A stretch of 64,000 nt of DNA from Leptodactylus fallax (GCA_947044405.1 CAMRHE010000333.1:682001-746000); one strand, 5' to 3'; numbered from the stretch's first letter, positions 22,660 to 33,653 are shown. The notes: generated by a model from the letters alone, not told the origin. Translations and numbers: made by a program.

Positions 22660-24308
22660 CAGTCATATGAAAAAGTTTGGGCACCCCTATTAATCTTAAT
22701 CATTTTTAGTTCTAAATATTTGGGTGTTTGCAACAGCCATTTCAATTTGATATATCTAATAACTGATGGACACAGTAATATTTCAGGATTGAAATGAGGT
22801 TTATTGTACTAACAGAAAATGTGCAATATGCATTAAACCAAAATTTGACCGGTGCAAAAATTTGGGTACCCTTATCATTTTATTGATTTGAATACTCCTA
22901 ACTACTTTTTACTGACTTACTGAAGCACAAAATTGGTTTTGTAACTTCACTGAGCTTTGAACTTCATAGCCAGGTGTATTCAATCATGAGAAAAGGTATT
23001 TAAGGTGGCCAATTGCAAGTTGTTCTCCTATTTGAATCTCCTCTGAAGAGTGGCATCATGGGCTCCTCAAAACAACTCTCAAATGATCTGAAAACAAAGA
23101 TTGTTCAACATAGTTGTTCAGGGGAAGGATACAAAAAGTTGTCTCAGAGATTTAACCTGTCAGTTTCCACTGTGAGGAACATAGTAAAGAAATGGAAGAC
23201 CACAGGGACAGTTCTTGTTAAGCCCAGAAGTGGCAGGCCAAGAAAAATATCAGAAAGGCAGAGAAGAAGAATGGTGAGAACAGTCAAGGACAATCCACAG
23301 ACCACCTCCAAAGAGCTGCAGCATCATCTTGCTGCAGATGGTGTCACTGTGCATCGGTCAACAATACAGCACACTTTGCACAAGGAGAAGCTGTATGGGA
23401 GAGTGATGCGAAAGAAGCCGTTTCTGAAAGCACGCCACAAACAGAGTCTCCTGAGGTATGCAAAAGCACATTTGGACAAGCCAGCTTCATTTTGGAAGAA
23501 GGTCCTGTGGACTGATGAAACAAAGATTGAGTTGTTTGGTCATACAAAAAGGCGTTATGCATGGCGTCAAAAAAACACAGCATTCCAAGAAAAACACTTG
23601 CTACCCACTGTAAAATTTGGTGGAGGTTCCATCATGCTTTGGGGCTGTGTGGCCAATGCCGGCGCCGGGAATCTTGTTAAAGTTGAGGGTCGCATGGATT
23701 CAACTCAGTATCAGCAGATTCTTGAGAATAATGTACAAGAATCAGTGATGAATTTGAAGTTACGCCGGGGATGGATATTTCAGCAAGACAATGATCCAAA
23801 ACACAGCTCCAAATCTACTCAGGCATTCATGCAGAGGAACAATTACAATGTTCTGGAATGGCCATCCCAGTCCCCAGACCTGAATATCATTGAACATCTG
23901 TGGGATAATTTGAAGCGGGCTGTCCATGCTCGGCGACCATCAAACTTAACTGAACTGGAATTGCTTTGTAAAGAGGAATGGTCAAAAATACCTTCATCCA
24001 GGATCCAGGAACTGATTAAAAGCTACAGGAAGCGACTAGAGGCTGTTATTTTTGCAAAAGGAGGATCTACTAAATATTAATGTCACTTTTCTGTTGAGGT
24101 GCCCATACTTTTGCACCGGTCAAATTTTGGTTTAATGCATATTGCACATTTTCTGTTAGTACAATAAACCTCATTTCAATCCTGAAATATTACTGTGTCC
24201 ATCAGTTATTAGATATATCAAATTGAAATGGCTGTTGCAAACACCCAAATATTTAGAACTAAAAATGATTAAGATTAATAGGGGTGCCCAAACTTTTTCA
24301 TATGACTG
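22660..24308 (+). mobile_element. Complete Tc1-like transposon B
   Basis: Terminal inverted repeats of about 210 bp (22660-22871 and 24098-24308) begin CAGTCATATGAAAAAGTTTG and look almost identical on reading. They abut TA at 22658-22659 and 24309-24310. A second copy of the host repeat at about 25590 reads CATACATAGCTTGG and shows the uninterrupted insertion site. Near-identical TIRs, a clean TA duplication and an intact gene indicate a recent insertion. Confidence 0.96.
23058..24080 (+). CDS. Tc1-family DD34E transposase, intact (340 aa)
   Basis: A Tc1-type transposase of a lineage distinct from the one at 17180. ATG 23058 (MGSSKQLSND) is chosen; upstream in-frame codons to 23013 have no ATG and would make an atypical extension. 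Residues 1-110 hold two helix-turn-helix segments. GRPR lies at 59-62 (SGRPRK, AT-hook-like). The catalytic residues are Asp153 (WTDETK), Asp244 (QQDNDPKH) and Glu279 (LNIIEHLW), with 34-residue spacing; these numbers coincide with those of the Sleeping Beauty transposase. The usual NPIE is NIIE here, a Pro-to-Ile change next to the catalytic Glu. It ends KGGSTKY. No stop or frameshift was seen, so it may be functional. Confidence 0.96.
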   Translation: MGSSKQLSNDLKTKIVQHSCSGEGYKKLSQRFNLSVSTVRNIVKKWKTTGTVLVKPRSGRPRKISERQRRRMVRTVKDNPQTTSKELQHHLAADGVTVHRSTIQHTLHKEKLYGRVMRKKPFLKARHKQSLLRYAKAHLDKPASFWKKVLWTDETKIELFGHTKRRYAWRQKNTAFQEKHLLPTVKFGGGSIMLWGCVANAGAGNLVKVEGRMDSTQYQQILENNVQESVMNLKLRRGWIFQQDNDPKHSSKSTQAFMQRNNYNVLEWPSQSPDLNIIEHLWDNLKRAVHARRPSNLTELELLCKEEWSKIPSSRIQELIKSYRKRLEAVIFAKGGSTKY

Positions 24309-24821
24309 TAAATAGCTTGGTTGCTATGGAAACCTGGTGTAAAGCTGTGTGTATGTCAAGACTGAACCTGCGATTTTCCATTGGTCCATAAGTCTCATGT
24401 GATCATGTGCATCTCAGTTTGGATATCAGTGAAAAACCTGCGATCGATTGTTATGGAAAACCTGGAGTAAAGCTGTGTGTATGTGACCTTGTGTAACAGT
24501 GTCATCCACAGCGCCCTGCCCCTTTAAAGCTGACCTACAGCAATGAAGAAAAATGGCTGGGTTGTTATGGAAACCTGGAGTGCAGCTGTGTGCATGTGGG
24601 TGACAATGCCTTGTCAGATTGGAGACGGGCTTGGGTCTGCTGGGGAGTTTCAGCAGCTCGCTGTTGTCTGTAACATACCTTATCAGATGGGAGACAGGCT
24701 TGGGTCTGCTGAGAGTTTTCATTAGCTCGAGCAGCAGCCATGCGTTTTGCTGCAGGGGACATGAGTAGTTTAAAAAAGTTTCAATTTATAAGAATGCTGA
24801 AATCCAGTATGGCAGTCCAGT

Positions 24822-25443
24822 CAGTGGCGTAAATACCGGTTTAGCAGTGGTAGCAGCTGCCACAGGGCCCGGGACATTAGGGGACCCGGCGGGCCTCTGA
24901 TGTTTTTTTTTTTTAACATCAGCAGGTAACGGGCCCTATTTACTTACCGATCCCCACTCCTGCTCAGGGCCGCCTGCACTTCACCTTCTGCAGAGGCGGC
25001 TGTGAGCAGGATCGGGGATTGGTAAGTAAGGCCTGCGGGCTGTGAACCCCACAAACACTGCTATCATTATACTCTTGGGTCTTTTCAGCAGGCTTCGGGT
25101 CTCCTTGGTGGCATCCCAGATGTCGGTGGGCCAGTCCGACGTCATTATGCGTTGCGATACATGCCTGGCTCACGTGACATCTGGTCCAACATTGAAGAAG
25201 TAGCGGGAAGTGCGCATAATACTATATGAAGGAGCCACTATGATACTGTAGGCAGGGGCCACTATGGGGCAGAATACTGTGTGCAAGGGCCACTATGGGG
25301 CCTAATAGTGTATGCAGGGGCCACTATGGGGCATAATAGTGTGTGCAGGAATGCAGTTTGTGCGGGGGGGGTGGTTGCCGGGGGGGGGGGGTCCCATGTC
25401 AAATGTTCGCCTTGGGGCCCTGCCATTGCTAGTTACGCCACTG
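24822..25443. mobile_element. hAT-type MITE with perfect 8-bp TSD
   Basis: The ends are CAGTGGCGTAAATACCGG and (rc) CAGTGGCGTAACTAG. The 8-bp sequence AGTCCAGT is duplicated exactly at 24814-24821 and 25444-25451. An 8-bp duplication with a CAGTGGCG-type terminus is diagnostic of hAT. The interior has an inverted segment TTACTTACCGATCCCC...GGATTGGTAAGTAA around 24950-25030. Four to five units of a GGGGCCACTATGGGGCATAAT minisatellite lie at about 25228-25350. There is no transposase. Confidence 0.92.
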
Positions 25444-25908
25444 AGTCCAGTATAGGTACAGTCTATTTATGGCTGTGTTGTTATGGAAACCTGGTAAATT
25501 AAATGTGAACTTATATTGGCTGATACACGTGATATGACTGAATATTTAAGGTCCTTTGAACTGCTATTGACTAAAACAGGTCATACATAGCTTGGTTGCT
25601 ATGGAAACCTGTGTGCCTGAGGAGAGTATGCACCTGCAAGCTCTTATTGGCTGATAAGGGACATGTGACCGTGTGTATGGCAGTTGGAATATGAGTGAAA
25701 GACTTGCAGGCTTGTATAGACTAATTTTATTTTTTGGGAATACTGTATCTCAGGAACGGTACGTCCAAGAGAGCTGAGACCCAGTCTATAATATTCCCGG
25801 ACACCTGATGTACATGTGTGCCAAATTTGGTGAGGATCGGTCCAGTTGTTTGGTCGCACATCAAGAAGAGACAGACAGACAGGAACTCATTTTTATATAT
25901 ATAAGAGA

Positions 25909-26830
25909 TTTATAATGTTTTGATACATTTTAAAAAATCAAAAACTTTGCAAAATAGAAAAAAAAATTTGTGTCACCATATTGTGACACCTGTAACTTTT
26001 TCACATTTACATGTATGGAGCTGGGTATAGCGTCTTTTTATGAGGGACAACATGACGTTTTTATTGATACCATTTGGGGAAAGATCTGATGGTTTAATCA
26101 CTTTTTATTCAATTTTTTATAGGAGGCAAAGTGTTGATTTTTTTTCCCCGCTATGCCGTTCACTGTATGGGATAAATATTTTAATATTTTAATAGTTCGG
26201 GCATTTTGGAGTGTGGGGATACCTAATGTGTTTATGTTTACTTTTGTTTATTTACTTTTATATCTGATCTAGGGAAAGGGGGGTGATTTGAACTATTGTG
26301 CTTTTTTTTTAATTTTTTTTATACTTTTAAAAACTTTTTTTTTCTACTTTTACTTGTATGATCAGACCCCCTAGGGACCTTGAAACCTAGGGGGTCTGAT
26401 CGCTCATACTATTCACTGTGATAGTACTGTATCGCAGTGAATAGCAAAATGCCTTCACCTCTATTAGACGCTGAATCTGGCATCGTGCAATAGAGCTAAT
26501 GCAATGACAAGCCTGGGAGCCTTCAATAGGCTCTTGGCTGTCATGGCAACCGATCGCCGCCCTCCGATGACGTTCTGGAGAGGGGCGATCGGTAAAAATG
26601 GTGGCGCCCGTGGCGCCTGCGCAATTTAGATGCCGCAGTCCCGTGACCGCGACATCTAAAGGGTTAACCGCCGTAATCGGTGCAGGCACTGATCACTGCT
26701 GCTAGCGGCGGGTCCTGGCTGTATTATACAGCCGGCATCCACTCTGTATGGAGAGAGCTCAGTTCCTGAGCTCTCTTCATACATTGTCATGCGACGCAGG
26801 ACGTACTATTACGGTTCGCTCAATCATGAG
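25909..26830 (+). repeat. Right part of long interspersed repeat A
   Basis: The repeat begun at 22095 continues: T-rich tracts, GTTCACTGTATGGGATAAATATT, a palindromic GACCCCCTAGG..CCTAGGGGGTC stem at about 26366-26399, CAGCCGGCATCCACTCTGTATGG and a final GCGACGCAGGACGTACTATTACG. Older copies of this repeat are suspected at 6822 and 63183. The right edge is approximate. Confidence 0.65.
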
Positions 26831-26963
26831 CGTCTACGCAGATCTTGTGAGGAGACTTAACTCTGGCACTGGTACTGGTACTGAAAGAAAGCTAGATTGA
26901 CTGCAATGGTTTATAGAGACATCTATATAAAAGAATGGGGGACTATATAAAACCATAGCCTTA

Positions 26964-27050
26964 AGAAAAAGGGAGATCTTCTGGATTTATAAATTAGACA
27001 TCCTTACCCCTGTGGGACTTAATGAGGCATTGGATGACATCACACAATAG
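26964..27050 (+). pseudogene. Penelope-like ORF C-terminus
   Basis: The 28 codons before TAG 27048-27050 include REIFWIYKLDILTPVGLNE, the conserved end of the GIY-YIG-containing Penelope-like protein. The matching end at about 33510-33581 reads PYGINEQL. The upstream part of the ORF is missing. Confidence 0.7.
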
Positions 27051-27547
27051 ATGGTATCATCATGAACAATAGAGGTATTGTCAATAAAATATACCTTGAG
27101 ACAGAAAACTACAAATATTCTTGGTTTACAGTCCTTGTTCATAGCTTGTTTCTAATTGATATGGTTTTGCTTTTTCCTACGTCATAGTTACATTACCAGA
27201 GACATGATTTAATGAGCTTGCTTCCTTTTGTGTTATTAGTTATAGTTATTTCACCTAGTATCAGCACCTATTTATTTATAGATGTATTGTATTATTCATT
27301 TATCCTCTATTATACTGTAGGTTTTATTATTTTTTATGCCCATAGTGACCTTCTGATATGTGGTCTATGGGGTGTAATTCTGTATATGGGATGTGTTCAG
27401 TATAATGCACTAGCCATCCTCGTATTGCGGTTTTAGGATTATTTATCTTTCCTCTTGGTTTTATTTAATTTTAACCCATTAGTCGTATGTAGACATTTGG
27501 ACATGAGAAGGTAAACTGGCAACAAGTTTCTATAGGTGAATATCAAT

Positions 27548-27778
27548 TTATTGCAATAGATTTCTTATAAGGGAATTAATTTCTGCAATAACTGGACTAA
27601 CAGGATGATTGTTAAGGTTCTTATGAATCTTAGGGTGGTGAAAGAAAAGGGACAGTGTAGGATTTTGTACGGTGAGCAATTCCTTTTCTTTTTTAATAAA
27701 GATGCTCAGGGTAAATCCTTCTTGTATAAACACATGATAATCTCGTAGGTGGATGTCGATATGTAGACATTTGGGCAT
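27548..27778 (-). pseudogene. Penelope-like reverse transcriptase fragment
   Basis: The minus-strand reading includes FFHHPKIHKNLNNHPVSPVI. This is a degraded form of the Y(C/H)LPKIHK...PGRPI motif that opens the Penelope-like RT domain. The clearer example in this window is FYCLPKIHKGLPPLQGRPIV at about 30680. The remainder of the RT is absent, so it is a dead inverted fragment. Confidence 0.7.
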
Positions 27779-28446
27779 ATTTAGGTACCTTTTTCATATT
27801 TAGGTACCATTTAGGTACCATTTTCTATGGTTTTATATAGTCTCCCAATTTTTTATATAGATGTCCCTTTAATATTCATTGCCAAATATGAGCAATATGA
27901 TGCCTTAGAACCTGTTACGGCGCATAGACACACTCTATAAACCATTGCAGTCATTCTCACTTTCTTTCAGTACCAGTATACTTACGTGTTAAGTCTCCGC
28001 ACTAGATCTGCGCAGACACTCTTGATTGATCGAACCTCAGTACTCATTTCACGCATGGCGCGTGTGTGGGGGACCGCACATACGCGTTCCTGCTGCTATG
28101 ATGTACGTGAAAAATGTAGGGCATGTGTGCGAGGGAATTCCTCGAAATGGTGGTATTTAAATCCGCACATGCACACTCTGTATTTGTGAATGCTGAGATT
28201 ATCGGTATTATGGTTTTTGGGATCTGTTTTACATATTTTGTATACCTCAACTACTCGATTTGGTCAGTCTATAAAATGTGCCCCTACGTTTTGAATATTA
28301 AGTGATGTTATTGCCTGTATATGTAGTTTTTATGTTTTTGTGTTTGCAATCCTGAGGCACGCCCAGGAGACGTGTCTTTTTATTGTATTTTCTATTTAGT
28401 CTGACTGAGACAGCAGTATGTTTATGAATACCTCCAGATATACACT

Positions 28447-28482
28447 TGGAAAAGGAGCCTGTGTGCTCCGAAACGTGTTGGG
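28447..28482 (+). ncRNA. Hammerhead-like motif, box decayed
   Basis: A perfect 5-bp helix (GGAGC 28454-28458 with GCTCC 28465-28469) is followed directly by GAAAC (28470-28474) and GTGTTG, which can form a 2-bp helix III with a cleavable U. This matches the right half of a minimal hammerhead. The expected CTGANGA box reads TGGAAAA, so the catalytic core is lost. Confidence 0.25.
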
Positions 28483-28500
28483 TTTTTGGTCAAGAAAATA

Positions 28501-29539
28501 AAGGAATCTTCTTCATCTTAGCTCATCTCATCTGGGTAAGCGCTGAATTCTTTTGGAATTGGTCCTTCTTGCACTGCATTACTAAACGAGACATACCCAT
28601 TAACATTTCTCTCATCTGCTTATTTTGGGAGTTGTGACTCACAACCCAACAAGGTGAGCGGCCATATACTAATGGTACTACCTAAAGGTGGCTCTAGGTC
28701 AGGTTGGTTCCCCTACCAAGCTAAAGTTAAGTTCACATCTGCACTGGAGTCTCCATTAGAGGACTTTTCTCTCCACTTTCAGGAAGGAAATTTTCTCTGA
28801 GTGTGTACATATTGGCAAACGATAAGCCAAATTTGACCAACCATGTCGTTCTTTCAAGTGATGAATAGCTGAAAAGGATAATATTATCCAACTAAAGTCT
28901 GATGTTTAAGAGTTATGGTCCATGAGTGAGTTCACCTTTTATTTTTTTGGTCTTACTATGAAGGTATTTAAAATCGTTTTCCCTTTGTAATGAATGAGGT
29001 AGTGATGCCAATGAGGTTTATGGAAACAAGTCCCATCTAATACAGCCAGCAAGTAGTAAAAGTGGGAAAATCACTTAACATGAAAGTTTTGACTCAAGAA
29101 AATAGTTTTAACATTAAAATATATTAAACTAAATGTGAGAGAGAATTCTCAGTCGCATATAATTGTCACTTGTATGAAATGTAAAACCCTCTGATTTAAT
29201 TTTTGACAGGTTGTACAGTGAACTAAAATTATATTTTCTAATGAAACAGTCAAGTGTTTGTGAATGTATTATATTTAAATATGAGTCAGTTCCAGAAGAA
29301 TTACAGGACTAAAATAAATGCATTTCTATTCCTTATGCTTCTTTCTCAGAAAGCAGAGAATACATTTGCACAGCAATCACAATGCTAATTCTTCTGTATC
29401 AAAGTAGTATGTGGATCATTTGCTAAAAAAAACTGACAATGTGAGAAAACATGAGGTGACTTCCCTGGTTGTAAGAGGGGAGAGCTAGGTCACGAAACAA
29501 TCACAGAGATATTGTCTTTCGACAATCACATGAAGCTTC
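28501..29539. other. Unassigned DNA with a short MITE fragment
   Basis: A GTTCACATCTGCACTGGAGTC segment at about 28733-28800 resembles the 'tagtgtgaacct' MITE family. The rest is unassigned AT-rich sequence. Confidence 0.5.
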
Positions 29540-29560
29540 CCCAGAGATAACAGTTATCCC

Positions 29561-29592
29561 ATGAGGAAGCCCGTTTGGCGGGCGATATGTGT
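29561..29592 (+). ncRNA. Hammerhead-like motif in PLE terminal region
   Basis: ATGAGGA (29561-29567) differs from CTGANGA only at the first base. A 5-bp helix follows (GCCCG 29569-29573 with CGGGC 29579-29583), then GATAT where GAAAC is expected. One extra A sits between box and helix. Its position just ahead of a PLE ORF fits the known location of hammerheads in these elements, but the core is mutated. Confidence 0.3.
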
Positions 29593-30969
29593 GGGGCCGA
29601 GCTATGCCTGGGGAGCCAATCTAGGGCAGGTACAGTCTGTATATTCTTATATATCGGTCCTTAAACACATAATTATGTATATTCAGAGGCACTTTATTTA
29701 TTAATTATATCTATGGTTGTGCACTTTATTATGTGATCTGTAGTCTAATTCAGTACATTATATCTATACGGATATTTCACCGCTTAACTTTAATATTGTA
29801 TTGATATTGATTGTTCACTGCAATTTTTGTTTCTTATTTTTCTTTGTGTTTCTAGATGTCCTATTATCAAGGGAGTGTGAGGCTGTATTGTAGGGTTAGC
29901 ACACTCCAGATAACACTATACACACAACACATAACTATCTCTCAATTAGGACCATTATAATATTATTATTCATGGAACCTGCCCTGTTCTGTCCTCTCAC
30001 CGTATAGCTTTTTCTCTTTTTTTTAATTGTTTTTAATCTACTTTGTTCAATAAAGATCTGTTTAACTATTTTTGAATACGATATTAGGGTTGAGTGTCTT
30101 TTTTTTACATTTACAACTCTTTACTCGGAAATTAAAAAGGTGTAAATTCTTTAAGAACTGAGATAAGAAAATAAGTTCGGAACTGGGAATTCTGATAGAG
30201 CTTCTCCAGGATGTCTTCTCCACTGCTGTCAAAACTCGAGGATGATGAAGGGCAAATGACCGGTCTTGGCCCCTTTACAAACCTCCAAAATAAAAGTGTC
30301 AAATTACCCGCTCCAAGCAAGCTGTCTTGCATTGATGTTTTTGTGGATCAGGTAGTCTTGAATTTACAAAATATTCGGAACACACATTGCCCGTTTAATC
30401 TTAGTAGGGAAGATGGTTGCCTTACCAAACTTGGAACAGTTCAAGGAACTGTAACCAGTGGATAAGGGAGGCAAGTGGTGGTGTGGTGCCCAGTGCAAAA
30501 TAATTGTGAAACCTTACTCCTTCAGAGGGAGAACTATGAGACCTTACCAACTAATCCTACTGGGAAATATAAAAACTCCCTGAGGATGTTACTTTCAGAG
30601 GCTAAAAAAACTCATCTAAATTGACCTCTGATCAGGAATTTGACTTTATATTACTAGATAAACTAGTAGAGGTGACCTTCTACTGCTTGCCTAAAATCCA
30701 CAAAGGACTGCCCCCCCTACAAGGGAGACCCATAGTATCTGGGGTTAATGGTTATGCCAAAATGTGGGGATCTACTTGGATAAGATCCTTAGACTCTTTG
30801 TGACTTCTCTTCCCTCCTGTACCCAGAACACCTCCAATTTGCTCTGCGAATTGGGGGAGTGATCCTGGATAGGGAAGTAATTTTGTGTTCGATAGATATT
30901 GACTTATACTCATCCATACTACACTTGTGGGGCCTGAGAGTTGTTGAACACTATTTATGGTCTCGTGGT

Positions 30970-32326
30970 CAGGGGTGGATTGGGACCTGAAAGTGGCCCT
31001 GGGAAAATTTTTAAAAGTGGCACAATTTTATAGATGGGCTCTGTGCAACTAGGCAGAGTCAATGCAAGTAAGCAGGGCCAGCACAAGTAGCTCCTCCATG
31101 TACAGCAGTCCTGTGTAAAGTAAGTTTGCACAGGACTACTTTACATGGAGGCAGAGGCAACAGTCCTATGTAAGTTACCATGTCAGACTGAAATTGTAAC
31201 TTTCACAGGACTGCTGCCTCTCACTCCATGTAAAGCAGAGATTTCTGTTACACATGGCTGCCTGCTTTATATGTAAGACAGCAGTCCTATGTAAGAAGAG
31301 TTATAGGCAGTGGGGTAAGAGTGGCCAAGAAGCTGTAGGTGCAACAGCAGCTGCCATCACACTCACAGTTCACTGACTCCTCAATCTAGAGGCCCTCAGG
31401 ATTTGGACAAACTCCGGAGGGGCCCGGGACCAGTGTAACATAAAAAAAGAAAACGTATTCCCTGGCACTATGGTGTCCGCTGCTGCAACCTGCTCTGTGC
31501 TTCAGTCCCCAGAACCCATGCACCCCACGTGACCACTGAGGATAATCCAGTGACCACCTAATTGGTCTCAGCAGTCACGTGGGGTGCAGGGGGGAATGAG
31601 ACATGGTGTGTGACTGATCGGGCTGCAGTGTCAGACACTGGAACGCTGGGGACAGGTGATTATGTTTTTTTTTCTTAATGTTACTCCTCTTTAAGAATAA
31701 TGTCTCATAGTGCACACAGTATAATGCCCCACATTGGCCCTCACACAGTATAATGTTCCACAGTGGCCCCTGCACACAATATAATGTATCACAGTAGCCC
31801 CTGCACACAGTATAATCACCAATAGTGGCCCCTCCAGAAACTATAATGCCCTATTGTGGTCCCTCACACAGTATAATGTCCCATATTGGCCCCTTCACAC
31901 ACTATAATGCCCTATCGTACCCACTCCACAAAGTATAATGTCCCATAGCAGCCCTTTCACACAGTATAATGTCTCATAGTGGCCCATTCACACAATATAA
32001 TGTATCACAGTAGCCCCTGCACACAGTATAATGTCCCATAGTGGCCCCTCCATACACTATAATGCTCAATTGTGACCCCTTCACTCAGTATAATGTCCCA
32101 TAGTGACCCCTCCCCACATTATAATGCCCTATTGTGGCCCCTCCACAGAGTCAAATGTTCCATATTGGCCACTCCACACAGTATAATGTCCCATAGTGGC
32201 CCCCCCACACACAGTATAATGTCCCATAGTGGCCCCTCCATACATTATAATGCCCTATCATGGCCCCTCCACACAGTCAAATGTCTTATAGTGGCCCCTC
32301 CACACAGTAAAATGTCCCATAGTGGT
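30970..32326. mobile_element. hAT-like minisatellite-bearing insert
   Basis: It begins CAGGGGTGGATTGGGACC at 30970, right after the PLE reading DLYSS...LWSRG stops, and the PLE resumes at about 32327. The 8 bp before it (CTCGTGGT) match the 8 bp at 32319-32326 (ATAGTGGT) at five positions, compatible with an eroded hAT duplication. The right half is a tandem array (31690-32320). No transposase is present. The right terminus is not conserved. Confidence 0.65.
31690..32320. repeat. About 30-bp minisatellite, roughly 20 units
   Basis: Degenerate tandem copies of CACACAGTATAATGTCCCATAGTGGCCCCT are separated by about 30-33 bp. The same unit occurs inverted in the hAT MITE at about 25228-25350 and, in expanded form, at 50520-52112. 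Units vary in the middle, so it is an old array. Confidence 0.85.
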
Positions 32327-33653
32327 GAATACCCCTGCCCATAACAAATTTGTCCTAAACCTCCTTGAATGACTCACAATTTGTTCCTTTTTAATGGTAG
32401 GCACTACCACAAGCTCAGGGGCACTTCCATGGGCAATCCGTGTATGCCGACTTATGCCAACCTACTCCTGGGCTGGTTGGAGGAGACAATTGTGCTTACT
32501 GAGGATAATGGGGAATGTACAACCAACATTGAGTTTTGGGCACGGTACATTGATGATTTACTGGTCTTGTAGAAGGATAACACTGACTCTTTTGGCAACT
32601 TTGAAGGGGTCCTTAATTCTAACTGTATCTGCCTGTCACTTACATTTGAAGTGGGGGGATCTATGCTCCCCTTTTTGGATGTGTTGATCTCAAAAGACAC
32701 TGGGGGTATTATTAATACCAAGGTCTTTAGAAAAGCAACGGAGACCAACTCCTTTTTACAGTGGAATAGCAGTCAAAAAGGCATTTCAAGGGGCCAGTAC
32801 TTAAGACTAAGAAGGGACTGCTTCCAGGGACAGGATTTTGTGGCTCCGACGAGGGATCTGAAGTCTTGTTTAAAAAAAACTAGGGAAGCTTACCAGGACT
32901 CTCTTGAATGTGACTGAACAAGTTTATTAAAGACAAAATATAGAACTGGTGCCCTGGAGAATAAAACAGTATGTTTGATCACCAATTTTGATAATGGGGC
33001 ATCCGTGGGGAGAGAGGTACTCCAGTGGCACTGGACATTCTCACCTTGGACCCTGAAATAAGGAAGTGGCTGGTGAATAACCTCAGATAACTTTTAGGAA
33101 GGGGAGGTCTCTCCAGGACCACCTGGTCCATAGCCATTTTGTAACAAGTAGTACATCCACTTGGCTTTCTCCACCAAAGGGGTGCTACAAATGTAGTGAT
33201 TGTGTGGCTTGCCCATTATTGACTACTGTGAAATTAGACATTTTATATTATGCTGGTTGAGAGGGGTAATCTATAAGATTTCATGACAGTGTAAACTGGA
33301 ATATGTTAGAAAAATGAACAGGAAACTGAGGAGGAGAATTGGGGAACACCTGGGGGATGTCCATAATGAATGGGACACTCCAGTTTCAAGGCACGTGAAT
33401 CTCTGTCATGATGGTAATCCAGACTGCCTGTGATTTATTCGCATGGATCTGGTAAAACCTCCACCAAGCGGGGATGATTAGAAAAAAATGACACTTCATA
33501 GGGAGGCTAAATGGATCTTTAAATTAAACTGAATCACCATACGGGATAAATGAGCAGCTGAACTTCAACTGTTTCATTTGACCATATTTAAAAGATCTCT
33601 GTAAACCCTGAGATAAGGACATGGGCTTACCTCTATACCTCTCTATGATGAAT

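Larger units (their letters stand above)
22437..25908. mobile_element. Insert B: repeat with 'ttgctatggaaacctgg' subunits, itself invaded twice
   Basis: Sequence foreign to repeat A lies between 22437 and about 25908. ATTTATA-like sequence on both sides (about 22428-22436 and 25908-25916) may be its target duplication. It contains at least six TTG(C/T)TATGGAAACCTGG motifs. Two long units sharing GGCAGTCCAGTATAGGTA...GACTGAATATTTAAGG start at about 22512 and 24811/25444. Its right end reads CAAGAAGAGACAGACAGACAGG then TTTTTATATATATAAGAG. Subtracting the Tc1 and hAT inserts leaves about 1.2 kb. The class is unknown. Confidence 0.6.
26840..28500 (+). mobile_element. Penelope-like element copy with inverted flanks
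   Basis: The left flank (about 26840-26955) and right flank (about 27820-28020) are inverted relative to each other. Both carry the blocks GAGACTTAAC, TTTATAGAG, CATCTATATAAAA and CTATATAAAACCATAG or complements. Between them are a plus-strand C-terminal ORF fragment (26964-27050) and a minus-strand reverse-transcriptase fragment (27548-27778). At the right is a GAAAC-containing terminal region with AATAAAGGAATC (28441-28510). Fragments in opposite orientations around pLTR-like ends are typical of Penelope-like elements. Confidence 0.6.
30190..33581 (+). pseudogene. Penelope-like RT/GIY-YIG protein pseudogene
   Basis: The intact protein would be a reverse transcriptase fused to a C-terminal GIY-YIG endonuclease. 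Motifs in order: KLPAPSKLSCIDVF (N-terminal), VVVWCPVQNN, FYCLPKIHK...GRPIVSGVN, DLYSSI, LFNGRHYHKLRGTSMG, PTYANLLLGWLEE, RYIDDLLVL (active-site YIDD at about 32549), LPFLDVLIS, SRGQYLRLRRDC. Cysteine-rich CYKCSDCVACPL (about 33180) and RRRIGEHLGDVHNEWDTPV (about 33330) mark the GIY-YIG region. It ends PYGINEQLNFNCFI at TGA 33579-33581. A TAG follows LLVL, further stops and shifts occur, and the hAT-like insert interrupts it. It is dead. Confidence 0.85.
29540..33648 (+). mobile_element. Penelope-like element (Poseidon/Neptune-like), interrupted
   Basis: A terminal region with a hammerhead-like relic (29561-29590) and AATAAAG near 30050 is followed by a degenerate Penelope-like ORF (30190-33581) and 3' sequence. 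A 1.36-kb hAT-like insert (30970-32326) splits the reverse transcriptase, and a solo LTR lies directly downstream at 33654. The sequence of events is PLE first, then the two insertions. Confidence 0.8.

Noticed and set aside
23013..23057. Extended N-terminus for the Tc1 B transposase
   Set aside because: The extension starts with TTG and adds 15 residues not typical of Tc1 proteins; ATG 23058 gives the normal 340-residue length.
31690..32320. Regularly spaced repeat resembling a CRISPR array
   Set aside because: There are no unique spacers; the whole unit repeats and degenerates. The context is a eukaryotic hAT-like insert, so it is a minisatellite.
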